This document shows positions 1 through 8,540 of a stretch of DNA of 64,000 nt, piece by piece. A program made the position numbers and the translations under genes. The notes beneath the pieces were generated by a model that had not been told where the DNA came from, did not search any database, and saw only the letters and a list, made by a program, of their open reading frames with translations. Source of the stretch: Actinacidiphila alni (GTDB taxonomy: Bacteria; Actinomycetota; Actinomycetes; Streptomycetales; Streptomycetaceae); assembly GCF_900112845.1 (NCBI RefSeq), contig NZ_FONG01000001.1, positions 62,001 through 126,000 of the forward strand, written 5' to 3'. Position 1 is the first letter of the stretch, and every line of letters begins with the position of its first letter.

Positions 1-1641
1 GCTGCCCAGCGTCTGGCCGTTGGCCATCAACTTCGGCCACAGCGACAGTGCCTGATCGACCGTCATGTTCGCCTGGCCGCCCATGTCCGGCTCGTTGAAG
101 CCCAGCAGATAGGGGCTCGCCGCCTTCGCCTGCGCCAGCGCCGACGCGCTCGCGCTGTCGGCGCCCCAGATCATCGGCACGAATCCGGGGCCGCTGATCC
201 CGCTGTGCGTGGTCGACCAGGTGTAGTACCAGCCGGCGCCGGACCGTTTCAGCGCGGTGTTCACCCCGTTGAAGTTCCACACCCCGACGCCCTTGCGGAC
301 CGAGGAGACCGGCGCGGCCGGCGGCGGGGCGGCCGGGGCGTGCGTCGTGGGCTTCGGCGACGCCGGCGGTTTCGTCGTCGGCCTTGCCGTGGTCCGCTTC
401 GGGCTCGGCGTGGCGGACGGGGACGGCTTCGCGATGGTGGCGGGCGCCGAGGAGACCACCGCCGGCCGGGTGGGTGACGCCTGCGCGGCGGGCGTGCCGG
501 GCGAGGAGTCGGCGGTCAGGTGCACAGCGAGCAGCGCACCGGCCGCGACCGCCGCGACCGCGCCCATGGCGGCGGCCGGGACACCGACCGGGCTGTGCAG
601 CAGCCTGCCGCGTACTCCCCGGGGCGCACCGCTCCGCCGTGGGGGGCGGTGGCGCGGAGCGGTGCGCGGGGCCGCCGGTGGGGCGGCGGCCGGTGTGGGG
701 GGCATCGGGGTGTGCGCCGGTACGGTGCCCGGCGGCTGAAGGGACGACTGAAGGGACGGCTGGAGCGGAGGCTGGAAGGGAGCGGCGTGCGGCGGGACGG
801 CGGTGCCGAAGTGCCCGGCGGCAGGACCTGCGCCACCGGCCAACGGGCCGCCGCCGTACGGCAGTCCGAGCGGCACCGGGAGCAGCGGCAGCCCGCTGAG
901 CAGCCGGTCCATCGGCAGCAGGGCGGCGCCGGGCCGCCCGCACCGCTCGCAGCCGCGGATGTGCCGGGCGAAGCGCTTGCGCCACAGCGGGCTCGGCACC
1001 CCGTCCCAGCCGCTCGTCACGTGCTGGAGCCCAGGACAGCCGTCGGCGGCGCCGAGCGCCCGCACCACGGCGCGGGACGTCTCCAGCTGCTCCTTCATCC
1101 GCTGGACCTTCACCGCCGCGTGCTGCCGGGTCAGCCCCAGCGCGTCGGCCAGTTCCGAGCGGCCCAGGTCACCGGTCTCCTCCAGCCACCACAGCGCCAG
1201 CAGCGTACGGTCGTCGCGGTCCAGCCAGCGGGTGGCCTCGGCGATCTCCCGGCGCTGGTCGGTCAGGCCGAGCCGCAGGATCGTCACGGCCGCGAAGTCC
1301 GAGGCCGGGTCGGGTATCAGCTCGGCCGCGTCCAGCGCGGTCTGCTGGTGCCAGGCCGCCTTGCGGGCGTGCTCGCGGTCGCGCACCTGCCGGACCGCGA
1401 TCGCCACCAGCCAGGAGCGGAAGGCGGCCGGGTCGCGCAGGTCCGGCAGGCCGCGCACCACGCGCAGCAGCGTCTCCTGCACCACGTCGTCCACGTCGTC
1501 GTGCCCGTCCAGGGCCCGGCCGACGATGTTGTAGACCAGCGGCAGGCACTCGGCCACCAGCCGGTCCAGCGCCGCCTGGTCGCCGGCCCGCGCCGCACCG
1601 ACCAACGCGGGGTCCGGACCGACCCGGTCTCCTGCGCGCAT
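1..1641 (-). CDS. ECF sigma factor fused to membrane anchor and GH128-like glycoside hydrolase (partial, 3' end beyond window)
   Basis: The reading frame is open from ATG 1641 to the left edge (547 codons seen). Residues about 10-90 look like sigma-70 region 2 (VDDVVQETLLRVVRGL) and about 150-190 like region 4 (ELADALGLTRQHAAVKVQRM). Around residue 227 a HIRGCERCG segment resembles the H-x3-C-x2-C zinc motif of anti-sigma ZAS domains. A Pro-rich stretch follows, then one membrane helix (about 350-373), a Ser/Thr/Pro linker, and from about 444 an extracellular domain. That domain contains GVWNFNG and GFNEPD, typical of the GH128 / Asl1-like glycosyl hydrolase core. An upstream GGAG, 10 nt from ATG, supports the start over an in-frame GTG at 1650. 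I infer a membrane-tethered regulator whose outer domain senses or cleaves a beta-glucan. The C-terminus cannot be assessed. Confidence 0.82.
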   Translation of the reverse strand, partial: MRAGDRVGPDPALVGAARAGDQAALDRLVAECLPLVYNIVGRALDGHDDVDDVVQETLLRVVRGLPDLRDPAAFRSWLVAIAVRQVRDREHARKAAWHQQTALDAAELIPDPASDFAAVTILRLGLTDQRREIAEATRWLDRDDRTLLALWWLEETGDLGRSELADALGLTRQHAAVKVQRMKEQLETSRAVVRALGAADGCPGLQHVTSGWDGVPSPLWRKRFARHIRGCERCGRPGAALLPMDRLLSGLPLLPVPLGLPYGGGPLAGGAGPAAGHFGTAVPPHAAPFQPPLQPSLQSSLQPPGTVPAHTPMPPTPAAAPPAAPRTAPRHRPPRRSGAPRGVRGRLLHSPVGVPAAAMGAVAAVAAGALLAVHLTADSSPGTPAAQASPTRPAVVSSAPATIAKPSPSATPSPKRTTARPTTKPPASPKPTTHAPAAPPPAAPVSSVRKGVGVWNFNGVNTALKRSGAGWYYTWSTTHSGISGPGFVPMIWGADSASASALAQAKAASPYLLGFNEPDMGGQANMTVDQALSLWPKLMANGQTLGS

Positions 1642-1739
1642 GCTGTTCACTCTCCGTCCTGGCCCGGACACCGCCCGGGGGTGAGCCGTTTCCGCCCTCG
1701 GACAGGAGACGGTGCCACGACCGGGGGGATAACAGAAAC

Positions 1740-1796
1740 CCGCCGGCCCCCCGGACTTCCCGTGCGGGCACGGGAGGAGGTCCGGGGGGCCGGCGG
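1740..1796 (-). terminator. Strong hairpin terminator after the GH16 gene
   Basis: A 17-bp perfect inverted repeat (1740-1756 with 1780-1796) encloses a smaller inner hairpin (CCCGTG...CACGGG). On the minus strand the stem is followed by GGGTTTCTGTTAT, a short T-rich stretch. It lies 32 nt past the stop of the GH16 gene and upstream of the sigma-factor gene, so it should insulate the two. Confidence 0.7.
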
Positions 1797-1827
1797 TCGG
1801 GGCGTCGCGCGGTGCGGCGCCACGGGA

Positions 1828-3273
1828 TCAGGAACCGGGCACGGTGTCCTTGAAGGTGGTGTTCGCCGTGCGGAAGGCGGCGACCTGGGACTGCACCTGC
1901 GCGGGCGTCAGCACCTGGTCCTTGACGAAGTACACGTAGTCGACCTGCTCGTTGTACGACCGCGGGGTGCTGCTGGTCTGGCCCGCGAGGTCGATCAGCC
2001 AGTGGTTGAAGTCGATCCACTGCGGCGTCTCGGGCAGGTACGGCTCGCCGTGCTGCGCGACCTGGTTGCCGTCGATGTAGTAGGTGATGTTGGTGTTGTC
2101 GATGGTGATCTGGAGGTTGTGCCAGCCGTCGAGGCTGCCGTACTGCTGGCCGTGGGTGTTGACCGCGTTCCACGGGTCCGGGTTGTAGGTCTCCCAGGAC
2201 GTCTCGTACATGATGTTCTGGGTCTCGCCCCAGCCGCCGTTGGGCAGGTACTCGAAGTCCTGCTCGCTGTAGTCGGGGTCCATCGGCGCGTTGAGCGGCG
2301 TGAAGGTGAAGAACGTCTGGTTGACGTGGTCGCCGTCGGGGCCGCCGGTCGGGGTGTCGTTGAACTTCACCCGGGCCGCGTAGGTGCCGTTCTTGAACTT
2401 CCGCGCGGTGGTCTGGAGTTCGGTCTCCTTGGTGCCGGCCGCGGTGCCGTCGGTGGTGAGCCGCAGATTCATCACCTTGTTGCTGGCACCGTCGGCGACG
2501 AAGGTGACGTCCTGCGGCGACCAGGTCGCCCCGGCCACACCCGGGCCGCCCTGGCCGGACTTGACCGTCCAGCCGTGCTGCTGCACGGCCGCGTCGGAGC
2601 TGGAGGAGTAGTTGAAGTCGTCGAAGAGCGTGGGCGCGTTGGGGTCGCCCGGGTTGCCGGGGTCGGTCGGCGGGTCGGTGGGCGGGTTCGTCGGGTCGTT
2701 GCCGGCCGGGGCGGTGCCCCAGACCACCGAGCCGGACTTCTGCACGGTGATCTTGTTCCAGTTGGCGTACGACGTCTGCGCGCCGTTGAAGGAGTAGTCG
2801 TCGGACTGCGTGATGGTCTGCCAGTCCGCCCGGTAGAAGCGCAACTGCATGTCGCCGGTGTTCTGGCCCGGTGCCAGCGAGCCCGCGCCGGAGGTGAAGC
2901 CGATCTCCAGGTAGCGGTCCGCGGTGGCGGTCGGATTGGCGAGCGTACCGAAGGTGCCGGTGATGTTGCCGCAGCCCTTGACCGCCCACGAGCACGCGAA
3001 GCGGTAACTGACGCTGGGACCGTCGGACTTGAAGTAGTACCGCACGGTGACCGTGCTCAGCGGCACGGTGGTGCTGCCGGTGTTGGTGACCTCAAGCCAC
3101 GGCTCGACCTGGTCGGCGGTGGCCCCGGTGGCGCTGGTGCGGTACTGCGCGCTCAGCGAGTCGCCTGCCGCGGAGGCGGGCATCGCGGTGAGCGCGGCAC
3201 AGGCGAGACCGGCCGCCGTACAGACGGCCATCGCCGTACGGACTCTGGTGGATATACGGAATTTTCCTGACAC
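1828..3273 (-). CDS. Secreted GH16-type glycoside hydrolase with N-terminal cellulose-binding (CBM3-like) module
   Basis: This 481-aa protein starts at a GTG (3273) with an AAGGGA ribosome site about 7 nt upstream. The N-terminus (basic residues, then an Ala-rich hydrophobic stretch ending near AMPASA) is a Sec signal peptide. Residues about 40-185 resemble a family-3 cellulose-binding module (LEVTNTGSTTVPLSTVTVRYYF; FACSWAVKGCG). A Pro/Asp/Thr linker rich in NPPTDPP follows. Residues about 215-420 form a concanavalin-like domain with the EQDFE motif expected for the GH16 active site (ExDxE). The enzyme probably hydrolyses a beta-glucan or related polymer outside the cell. The substrate cannot be named from sequence. 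It neighbours other carbohydrate genes and has its own terminator. Confidence 0.82.
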   Translation of the reverse strand: MSGKFRISTRVRTAMAVCTAAGLACAALTAMPASAAGDSLSAQYRTSATGATADQVEPWLEVTNTGSTTVPLSTVTVRYYFKSDGPSVSYRFACSWAVKGCGNITGTFGTLANPTATADRYLEIGFTSGAGSLAPGQNTGDMQLRFYRADWQTITQSDDYSFNGAQTSYANWNKITVQKSGSVVWGTAPAGNDPTNPPTDPPTDPGNPGDPNAPTLFDDFNYSSSSDAAVQQHGWTVKSGQGGPGVAGATWSPQDVTFVADGASNKVMNLRLTTDGTAAGTKETELQTTARKFKNGTYAARVKFNDTPTGGPDGDHVNQTFFTFTPLNAPMDPDYSEQDFEYLPNGGWGETQNIMYETSWETYNPDPWNAVNTHGQQYGSLDGWHNLQITIDNTNITYYIDGNQVAQHGEPYLPETPQWIDFNHWLIDLAGQTSSTPRSYNEQVDYVYFVKDQVLTPAQVQSQVAAFRTANTTFKDTVPGS

Positions 3274-3327
3274 GGTGATCCCTTTCCAGAGGGGGGTGGT
3301 GGTGCGGGATTACTGGGGGTGGAGCGG

Positions 3328-4923
3328 TTACCGAGAGGTGGAGCGAGGAGGAGCGGTTCTGGGGGCGGTACGGGCCGGGGCGGTGGGCCGCGGCGCGGAC
3401 CTGGGCGGCAGCGCGCCCCGGTGGTGGACGCCCAGTGCGGCGAGGCGGTCCTCGTGCCTCAGCAGCGCGGGCAGGAAGTCGGTGGACCAGTCGGTGGTCG
3501 GATTCCACGCCCGGTCGGCGAGCGCGCACAGCCGGGGGAAGACCAGGTAGTCGGCGTGCTCGGCGGTCGGCACGAATTCCGTCCACAGCTGCGCCTGGGT
3601 GCCCAGCACCCGGGCGGCGGCCTCCGGCTCCCACGCGGCGGGTACGGTCTGCCCGCCGTGCACGGCCCGCAGGTCGACCACGTCGCCGGCCTGGCCGAGC
3701 GGTTCGCCGGGGCCCGGGGCCTGCGGATAGTCCAGGTACGTCGAGCGGTGCGGCGCCATCACCACGTCGTGGCCGCGCCGTGCGGCGGCCAGGCCGTGGT
3801 CGGTGTCCCGCCACGGCATCACCGTGAACTCCGGCGGCAGCGCGCCCGAGTCCTCCGCCCAGCACAGCGGGCGGCGCCCGGACTCGATCAGGAAGTCGCC
3901 GATCCGTTCCATGAACCAGCCGTGCAGCGCCTTGGGCGCGGGCAGCCCCAGCTCACGCGCCCGCTGCCGGGCTGCGGGGCTGCGCTCCCACTCCACGGTC
4001 GGGCACTCGTCGCCGCCGACGTGCACATACGGCGAGGGGAAGACGTCGAGCACCTCGCCGAGCACGGTGCGGCAGAAGTCCAGCACCTCGTCGTGGACGC
4101 CGAGGATCGTGTCGCACACACCCCACTCGGTCCAGGTGTCGAGCTGCCGCCCGGGAACATTGCCCAGCTCCGGGTAGGCGGCGAGCACCGACCGGGTGTG
4201 GCCCGGCATCTCGATCTCCGGCAGCACCGTGATGCCGCGCGCGGCGGCGTACGCGACCAGCTCGCGCAGCTCCGCGGTGGTGTACGCGCCGCCGTGCGGG
4301 ACGTCGTCGAAGCGGGTGCTGCCGGAGCGGCCGATCATCGAGCGGGCCCTGACCCCGCCGACCTCGGTGAGCCGCGGATACGCGGCGACCGGCATCCGCC
4401 AGCCCTGGTCGTCGGTCAGGTGCAGATGCAGCACATTGAGCTTGTGCAGCGCCAGCAGGTCCACGAAGCGCCGCAGGTAGGACATCGGCTGGAAGTGCCG
4501 GGCCACGTCCAGCATCATGCCCCGCCAGCCGAACCGCGGCACATCGGTGACCTGCACGCACGGCATCCGCCACTCGACGCCGGACTGCGGCAGCTCCGAC
4601 AGGGCCTGCGCGGGCAGCAGTTGACGGATCGTCTGCACACCGTGCAGCAGCCCCGCGGGCTTCGCCGCCCGCAGCAGCACCGCGTCCGGCCCCACGGTCA
4701 GGCCGTAGCCCTCGTCGCCGAGACCGCCGAGCGCCGGGTCGAGCGAGAACACCACCCGGCCGTCCGCGGCCGGCCGCAGCGGCAGTCCGGTGGCGGGCGC
4801 GAGATACGTACGCAGCAGGTCCGCGGCGGCGCGCGCGGCGCCGTCGGCACGCACCGCGGTGGTCTCGTCGAAGGTGAAGTGGCCCGGGATACGGGCGATA
4901 TGGGTGGGGTGCGGAATGATCAC
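3328..4923 (-). CDS. Beta-N-acetylhexosaminidase, GH20 family
   Basis: This 531-aa protein has the GH20 layout: an N-terminal GH20b-like domain (about 1-120), then a TIM barrel. Signatures seen are the barrel entry LHLHLTDDQGWR and the catalytic Asp-Glu pair in HVGGDECP near residue 300, which in the family works by substrate-assisted catalysis through the N-acetyl group. A GTG start is supported by CTGGAG 6 nt upstream. No convincing signal peptide is seen, so it is likely cytoplasmic and cleaves imported chito-oligosaccharides. It lies 83 nt downstream of the ABC importer genes on the same strand, matching the das-type arrangement of Streptomyces (GntR regulator, binding protein, two permeases, hexosaminidase). 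The low-complexity Arg/Ala/Pro C-tail is not part of the catalytic domain. Confidence 0.9.
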   Translation of the reverse strand: MIIPHPTHIARIPGHFTFDETTAVRADGAARAAADLLRTYLAPATGLPLRPAADGRVVFSLDPALGGLGDEGYGLTVGPDAVLLRAAKPAGLLHGVQTIRQLLPAQALSELPQSGVEWRMPCVQVTDVPRFGWRGMMLDVARHFQPMSYLRRFVDLLALHKLNVLHLHLTDDQGWRMPVAAYPRLTEVGGVRARSMIGRSGSTRFDDVPHGGAYTTAELRELVAYAAARGITVLPEIEMPGHTRSVLAAYPELGNVPGRQLDTWTEWGVCDTILGVHDEVLDFCRTVLGEVLDVFPSPYVHVGGDECPTVEWERSPAARQRARELGLPAPKALHGWFMERIGDFLIESGRRPLCWAEDSGALPPEFTVMPWRDTDHGLAAARRGHDVVMAPHRSTYLDYPQAPGPGEPLGQAGDVVDLRAVHGGQTVPAAWEPEAAARVLGTQAQLWTEFVPTAEHADYLVFPRLCALADRAWNPTTDWSTDFLPALLRHEDRLAALGVHHRGALPPRSAPRPTAPARTAPRTAPPRSTSR

Positions 4924-5006
4924 AGCGGCTCCAGTGGGGGCGGCAGGGGTCGGCGGGCGACGGCGTCGGCAGAGGGCCAGGAGATCGGTGCGGGGGAGTG
5001 CGGGGA

Positions 5007-5915
5007 TCAGCCCTTGACGGCGCCGGCGGTCATTCCGGAGGTGACCCGGTTCTGAAGGACGAGGAAGACCAGCAGGACGGGCAGCATGAACAGCGAGGAG
5101 GCGGCCATCGTGGCGCCCCAGTCGGTGCCGAACACATTGCTGAACGAGGAGAGCCAGACCGGCAGCGTACGGGCGTCCTGGTTCTTGATGATCAGCGTGT
5201 TGGCGAAGGCGAATTCGTTCCAGGCGGTGATGAAGCCGAACAGCGAGGTGGACAGCAGACCGGGCGCGAGCAGCGGGAAGGTCACCCGGCGGAAGGCCTG
5301 CGGCCGGGTGCAGCCGTCCACCTGGGCGGCCTCCTCCAGCTCCACCGGGATCGCGGCGAGGAAGCCGCGCAGCGTGACGATCGTGAACGGCAGCGTGGTC
5401 ATGAAGTAGACCAGCGTCAGCATCGACAGCTTGTCGAGCATGTCGGTGTCCCGGGCGATGACGTACATCGGGATCAGCAGCGCCTCCCAGGGCGCCATCT
5501 GCGCGGTGAACACCAGCAGGATGAAGGCCCGCCGCCCGCGCCAGCGCATCCGGCCGACCGCGAAGGCCGCCAGCAGCGCCACCACCAGCGACATCAGCAC
5601 CGCGCCGAGCGTCACGGTCAGGCTGTTGCGCCAGAAGGTGCCGAAGCCGTCGGCGTGCACGGCCGTGCCGAAGTGCGCGAGGGTCGGGTGCAGCGGCAGG
5701 AAGGACGGTGTGTCGGACTGGATCGCGGTGGTCGGCTTGAAGGCCGTGATCACCATCCAGTAGACCGGGAAGACGGTGAGCGCCAGGGTGAACAGCGCGG
5801 CCAGGTTCAGCGGCAGCCGCCGCAGCGACCTGCGGCGCGGCCGTGCGCCGCCCGGGACCCCGGGGCGAGCGGTACGGGAACGTGCGGCCTTACCAGTTGC
5901 GGTCAGCGTGCTCAC
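5007..5915 (-). CDS. Carbohydrate ABC transporter permease (MalG/CUT1 type)
   Basis: This 302-aa inner-membrane protein starts with GTG at 5915, giving a 4-nt GTGA overlap with the upstream permease. The N-terminus is cytoplasmic and Arg-rich. It is followed by about six membrane helices and the coupling loop motif EEAAQVDGCTRPQAFRRVTFPLLAPG, whose EAA-x3-G core docks the ATPase in this family. The protein ends with the usual TSGMTAGAVKG tail. It forms the import pore with the upstream permease. No ATPase gene lies in this operon, as in other Streptomyces CUT1 systems that share a multitask ATPase such as MsiK encoded elsewhere. Confidence 0.9.
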   Translation of the reverse strand: MSTLTATGKAARSRTARPGVPGGARPRRRSLRRLPLNLAALFTLALTVFPVYWMVITAFKPTTAIQSDTPSFLPLHPTLAHFGTAVHADGFGTFWRNSLTVTLGAVLMSLVVALLAAFAVGRMRWRGRRAFILLVFTAQMAPWEALLIPMYVIARDTDMLDKLSMLTLVYFMTTLPFTIVTLRGFLAAIPVELEEAAQVDGCTRPQAFRRVTFPLLAPGLLSTSLFGFITAWNEFAFANTLIIKNQDARTLPVWLSSFSNVFGTDWGATMAASSLFMLPVLLVFLVLQNRVTSGMTAGAVKG

Positions 5916-6880
5916 TGCGCGCCCTCCTCGCGGAACATCCGGCGCAGGTTGAACACCAGCGCGCCGAGCAGGATCAGCACGGTCAGCGTGGAGACCGCCG
6001 AGCCGAGGTCGTACTTGTGCAGGGACTGCGCGATCTGGAAGGCGTAGACCGGCAAGGTGGTGGTCGCGCCGTTCGGACCGCCCTCGCTGATCACCCAGAT
6101 CTGGGCGAAGCACTTGAAGCACCAGATCACTTCCAACGAGGTGATCAGCGCGAACAGCGGGCGCAGCATGGGGAAGGTGACCAGCCGGAAGGTCTCCCAG
6201 GCGCCCGCGCCGTCGATCCTGGCCGACTCGTACAGCTCGGCCGGGATCGTGGTGAGGCCGCCGTAGAGGGTCAGCGCGGCGAACGGCACGGACTGCCAGA
6301 CCACCAGCGTGACCAGGATCGCGAAGGTGGAGCCGCCGTGCGCGAACCAGGTGTAGTCGCGGTACGACGCGAAGCCCAGCTTTACCAGTAGCCAGTTGAC
6401 CACTCCGAAACGCGACTGGAACAGCCACTGGAAGATGGTGGTGGCCGCGATGACCGGGGTCGCCCAGGTCAGCACGAGACCGCTCATCAGCGCCAGCCGC
6501 ATCCGCTTGCCGAGCTTGTTCAGCATCAGCGCGATCAGCGTGCCGAGCACCATGATCAGCACGACATTGAGCCCGGTCCACCACAGGGTGCGGCGCACCA
6601 CCGTCCAGAATTCCGGATCGTCCAGCACCGTACGGTAGTTGGCGAAGCCGACCCAGGTCGCGCCGCCCCGGATCAGCTCCCCGAGACCGAAGTGCTGGAA
6701 CGACATGACGGTGTTTCTGACCAGCGGATAGACCAGCAGGAAGGCCGTGCCCACCACGGTGGGGGCGACCAGCAGATACGGCCAGAGCGCGGCGAGCGAG
6801 CGGCGGCGCCGCCGTCCGCGCGACGGCGGTGGCGGATCCGCGACGGCCGGCCGGGGCGCGGTGTCGGAAGCGGTGAGCAC
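5912..6880 (-). CDS. Carbohydrate ABC transporter permease (MalF/CUT1 type)
   Basis: This 322-aa permease starts with GTG at 6880, with CAGGAG 7 nt upstream. The cytoplasmic N-terminus is Pro/Arg-rich, followed by six predicted membrane helices and the EAA loop ELYESARIDGAGAWETFRLV. It is the first permease of the importer operon, after the binding-protein gene (77-nt gap), and is translationally coupled to the second permease. The substrate is inferred from context to be a beta-linked amino-sugar oligosaccharide such as chitobiose. Sequence alone does not fix this. Confidence 0.9.
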   Translation of the reverse strand: MLTASDTAPRPAVADPPPPSRGRRRRRSLAALWPYLLVAPTVVGTAFLLVYPLVRNTVMSFQHFGLGELIRGGATWVGFANYRTVLDDPEFWTVVRRTLWWTGLNVVLIMVLGTLIALMLNKLGKRMRLALMSGLVLTWATPVIAATTIFQWLFQSRFGVVNWLLVKLGFASYRDYTWFAHGGSTFAILVTLVVWQSVPFAALTLYGGLTTIPAELYESARIDGAGAWETFRLVTFPMLRPLFALITSLEVIWCFKCFAQIWVISEGGPNGATTTLPVYAFQIAQSLHKYDLGSAVSTLTVLILLGALVFNLRRMFREEGAQ

Positions 6881-6957
6881 GGCGGTTCTCCTGGTGAGGT
6901 CTGGGGCGTGGCGCGCGTCGGGCGCGACGGCGGGCGTCGGGCCGGGTCAGGAGGCGG

Positions 6958-8259
6958 TCAGGAGGCGGTGTTGAGGGCCTTGGTGATCGCGGCCGAGGCG
7001 GTCCTGCCCGCCGCGTCCGGATCGGCGCCGGTCAGCACCTGGGTCATGTACTGCTTGATCGGGTTGTTGGCCTCGACGGCCGCCCAGTTGGGCGAGTTGG
7101 GCGTGGCGTGGCCGTTGGCCGCGCCGACCGCCATCACCGAGGCGCCCTCGTTGCCCGACAGCACCCCGGCCAGCGACGTGCGGTTGGGCACGTAGCTCAT
7201 CTCCTTGGCCATGTCGGTCTGCCACTTGGTGCCGGCGAGCGCCTTGACCACCTCGTAGGCCAGCTCCTGGTGCCTGGACGCCTCGGGGATCACCAGGTCG
7301 GAGCCGCCGGTGAAGACCGCGCCCGGCTTGTCGGCGGTCTTACCCGGGATCGGGAAGAAGCCGATCTTGTCCTTCATCGCCGGGTTGGCCTTGATGATCG
7401 CGTCGGCGCCGCCGGGCACCGAGATGATCTGCGCGCTCTTGCCCTTGGCGAAGACGTCGGCCTGCAGCGGCTTGGCCTCGTCGGAGTCCTTCGGGCCCTT
7501 GCCCAGCGCCTGGAGCTGCTTGTAGAACTCCATGCCCGCCTTGGCCTGCGGGGTGTCCAGCGCGCCCTTCCAGTTGCCGCCGTCCTTGACGGCGAGGTCG
7601 CCGCCCTCGTCCCAGATGAAGCCGGCCAGCGCGTACCAGGTCTGGCCCGGCAGGTAGATGCCGTCGTTGCCCCCGGTGTTGAGCTTGGTGGTGTCCTTGA
7701 TCCACTCGTCGCGGGTCTTGGGCGGGGTGGTGATACCGGCCTTGGAGAACAGGTCCTTGTTGTAGACCACGACGCGGTTGGCCGCGTACCACGGGATGCC
7801 GAACTGCTTGCCGTCGATCCTGCCGGGGTCCGCGAGGCCGGGGATCCAGTCGGCGCCCTGGAGGTCGGTGACCTTGTCGGTGAGGTCCTTGACGCCGCCG
7901 CTGGCCGCGTACTGCGCGACCTGCGTGTTGCCGACCTCCATCACGTCCGGCGCGTCGTTGCTGGCCAGCGCGCTGGTGATCTTCTGGCCGATGCCGTCCC
8001 ACTCCTGGATCTGGATGTCCAGGGTGGTGCCCTTGTGCCCGGCCTCGAAGTCCGACTTGAAGCGGCCGAGGAAGCCGTCGGACATGCTGCCGCGCATGAT
8101 CCACACGGTGAGCTTGGCGGGGGCGGGCGTCTTGGCGGAGCCGCCGGTGCCTCCGGTGGCACCGGAATCGCCGGAGTCGGAGGAGGAGCCGCACGCGGTG
8201 AGCGCGGTGACGGCGAGGACGAGCGCCGCGGCGCCGGGAAGGAGTCTGCTGGGTCTCAC
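6958..8259 (-). CDS. Sugar-binding lipoprotein of the ABC importer
   Basis: This 433-aa extracellular solute-binding protein (family 1) starts at a GTG (8259) behind GAGGTGA. The signal peptide ends in a lipobox (LTAC, Cys near residue 22) followed by a Ser/Gly/Asp-rich tether, so it is lipid-anchored on the outer face of the membrane. Family features include IIKANPAMKDKIGFFPIPG and the DLVIPEASRHQELAYEVVKAL region. It delivers sugar to the two downstream permeases. Its promoter region carries the proposed GntR operators. It is distinct from the second binding protein at 61857-63200. Confidence 0.9.
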   Translation of the reverse strand: MRPSRLLPGAAALVLAVTALTACGSSSDSGDSGATGGTGGSAKTPAPAKLTVWIMRGSMSDGFLGRFKSDFEAGHKGTTLDIQIQEWDGIGQKITSALASNDAPDVMEVGNTQVAQYAASGGVKDLTDKVTDLQGADWIPGLADPGRIDGKQFGIPWYAANRVVVYNKDLFSKAGITTPPKTRDEWIKDTTKLNTGGNDGIYLPGQTWYALAGFIWDEGGDLAVKDGGNWKGALDTPQAKAGMEFYKQLQALGKGPKDSDEAKPLQADVFAKGKSAQIISVPGGADAIIKANPAMKDKIGFFPIPGKTADKPGAVFTGGSDLVIPEASRHQELAYEVVKALAGTKWQTDMAKEMSYVPNRTSLAGVLSGNEGASVMAVGAANGHATPNSPNWAAVEANNPIKQYMTQVLTGADPDAAGRTASAAITKALNTAS

Positions 8260-8294
8260 GGGGTGTCACCTCGGACAGAAGCGGAACAGGGCTT

Positions 8295-8348
8295 ACCAGT
8301 GGCCAACTGGTTCGGTGCTGGTCAGTGAAGGTGGCATAGACCACTGGT
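8295..8348. promoter_or_regulatory. Clustered GntR operator half-sites upstream of the sugar-binding protein
   Basis: ACCAGT-N5-ACTGGT (8295-8311) is a perfect inverted repeat. It is followed by TGGTC (8319-8323) with an inverted GACCA (8339-8343), and by the compact palindrome ACCACTGGT (8340-8348). TGGT/ACCA half-sites are what HutC/DasR-type GntR regulators bind (the DasR site is ACTGGTCTAGACCAGT). Their position just upstream of the importer start suggests repression by the divergent GntR gene. The arm order in the first repeat is reversed relative to the DasR site. Confidence 0.6.
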
Positions 8349-8440
8349 GACGTCAAGAGGTCGCGCACCGAAGCAGACATGACGTAGAACAGGACGTATA
8401 CGAACCGACCCCGGCCGCGAAGTGGCCAGGACCGCTGGCA

Positions 8441-8477
8441 TACTGGTCAGCATCTGGATAACCTCGGCTCACCAGTA
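8441..8477. promoter_or_regulatory. Second TGGT/ACCA operator pair, next to the gntR start
   Basis: TACTGGT (8441-8447) and ACCAGTA (8471-8477) form a 7-bp inverted pair separated by 23 bp. They lie 64-100 nt before the regulator's ATG and use the same half-site as the cluster on the importer side. This suggests autoregulation and possibly looping between the two clusters. Confidence 0.5.
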
Positions 8478-8540
8478 CGGAACGAAGCCGGTACCCGCCG
8501 CACCCGAATCGGCGGGTCACCGAAACGGAAGGTGCACCCC

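Noticed and set aside
520..3270. Very long plus-strand open frame (over 900 codons) opposite the sigma and GH16 genes
   Set aside because: It is rich in Arg/Gly/Ala with no family motifs and runs antisense to clear genes; a GC-rich shadow frame.
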